Program-made: the position numbers and the translations under genes | The notes under the pieces: generated by a model | The model's database searches: none | The model's input: only the letters and a program-made list of their open reading frames with translations | What the model was told of the DNA's origin: nothing | Shown here: one piece after another, positions 63,971 through 64,000 of the stretch | Position numbering within the stretch: position 1 is the first letter of the stretch | How the letters are laid out: every line of letters begins with the position of its first letter | Assembly (NCBI RefSeq): GCF_013280595.1 | Contig: NZ_JAAATY010000016.1 | Location: 124,001-188,000, forward strand | Reading direction: 5' to 3' | Length of the DNA: 64,000 nucleotides | DNA from: Kibdelosporangium persicum | GTDB taxonomy: Bacteria > Actinomycetota > Actinomycetes > Mycobacteriales > Pseudonocardiaceae

Positions 63971-64000
63971 CAGCCCCTCCCCCCATAACCCCTGGTCACC

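Overview
The window is GC-rich actinobacterial chromosome, most likely from the Pseudonocardiales (Amycolatopsis/Kibdelosporangium/Lentzea-like; the genus cannot be fixed from sequence alone). The grounds are codon use, frequent GTG starts, 4-nt ATGA/GTGA overlaps, EspG/PPE-like type VII secretion genes, RDD-type proline-rich membrane proteins, and two gene neighbourhoods shared with Mycobacterium tuberculosis. These are thiolase–GDSL hydrolase–cbs–proline-rich RDD protein–metB (as in fadA3–Rv1075c–cbs–pra–metB) and eno–divIC–DUF501–ppx. The synteny statements come from memory, not from a search.

Layout. 1–4.6 kb: a MarR–MFS–Lrp operon divergent from 4-hydroxyphenylpyruvate dioxygenase (hpd). 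4.6–7.6 kb: a membrane-tethered ECF sigma/zinc-finger fusion, a GH1 glycosidase and a small exported protein. 7.7–17.9 kb: metB, three low-complexity proline/glutamine-rich membrane proteins, cbs, an M20 amidohydrolase, an unassigned gene, a GDSL esterase and a thiolase. 17.9–22.7 kb: a decayed ricin-lectin gene, an EspG/PPE-like module, a head-to-head array of 22-bp repeats and a Bax-inhibitor-like protein. 22.9–28 kb: a polysaccharide-deacetylase-like protein, a SigE-family sigma factor with its membrane partner, a CooC-like ATPase with an SCO5389-family partner, and a DivIVA-like coiled coil. 28–33 kb: a 40-bp minisatellite, an alpha/beta hydrolase, an EphD-like hydrolase–SDR fusion, a methyltransferase and a MerR regulator. 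33–40.3 kb: a large secreted subtilase, a CtpE-like P-type ATPase, a zinc-finger membrane protein and an ankyrin protein. 40.5 kb: an unusual tRNA with a UAA anticodon. 40.7–46 kb: NDH-2 and a MoxR/DUF58/DUF4129-like operon. 46–47.5 kb: a FitAB-like toxin–antitoxin module set into the 3' end of a family-5 uracil-DNA glycosylase gene and flanked by 68-bp direct repeats. 47.6–58.4 kb: a cytosolic S10 peptidase, then a seven-gene operon joining an oligopeptide ABC transporter to two paralogous secreted subtilases. 58.4–64 kb: ppx, a lytic transglycosylase, DUF501, divIC, eno and a TPR protein.

How the genes work together. The opp operon reads as a protein-scavenging unit: two exported subtilases make peptides, a lipoprotein-dependent ABC importer takes them up, and a nearby S10 carboxypeptidase without a signal peptide could finish them inside the cell. 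The cbs/metB pair handles transsulfuration. Eno/DivIC/DUF501/transglycosylase/Ppx is a housekeeping block mixing glycolysis, division and wall turnover.

Non-coding structure is unusually rich. One palindromic hairpin family occurs four times, each at the 3' end of a gene and once translated inside oppD. There is a 22-bp head-to-head array, a 40-bp minisatellite, the duplicated udg 3' end and several operator-like palindromes. No CRISPR array, insertion sequence, integrase or rRNA gene was seen.
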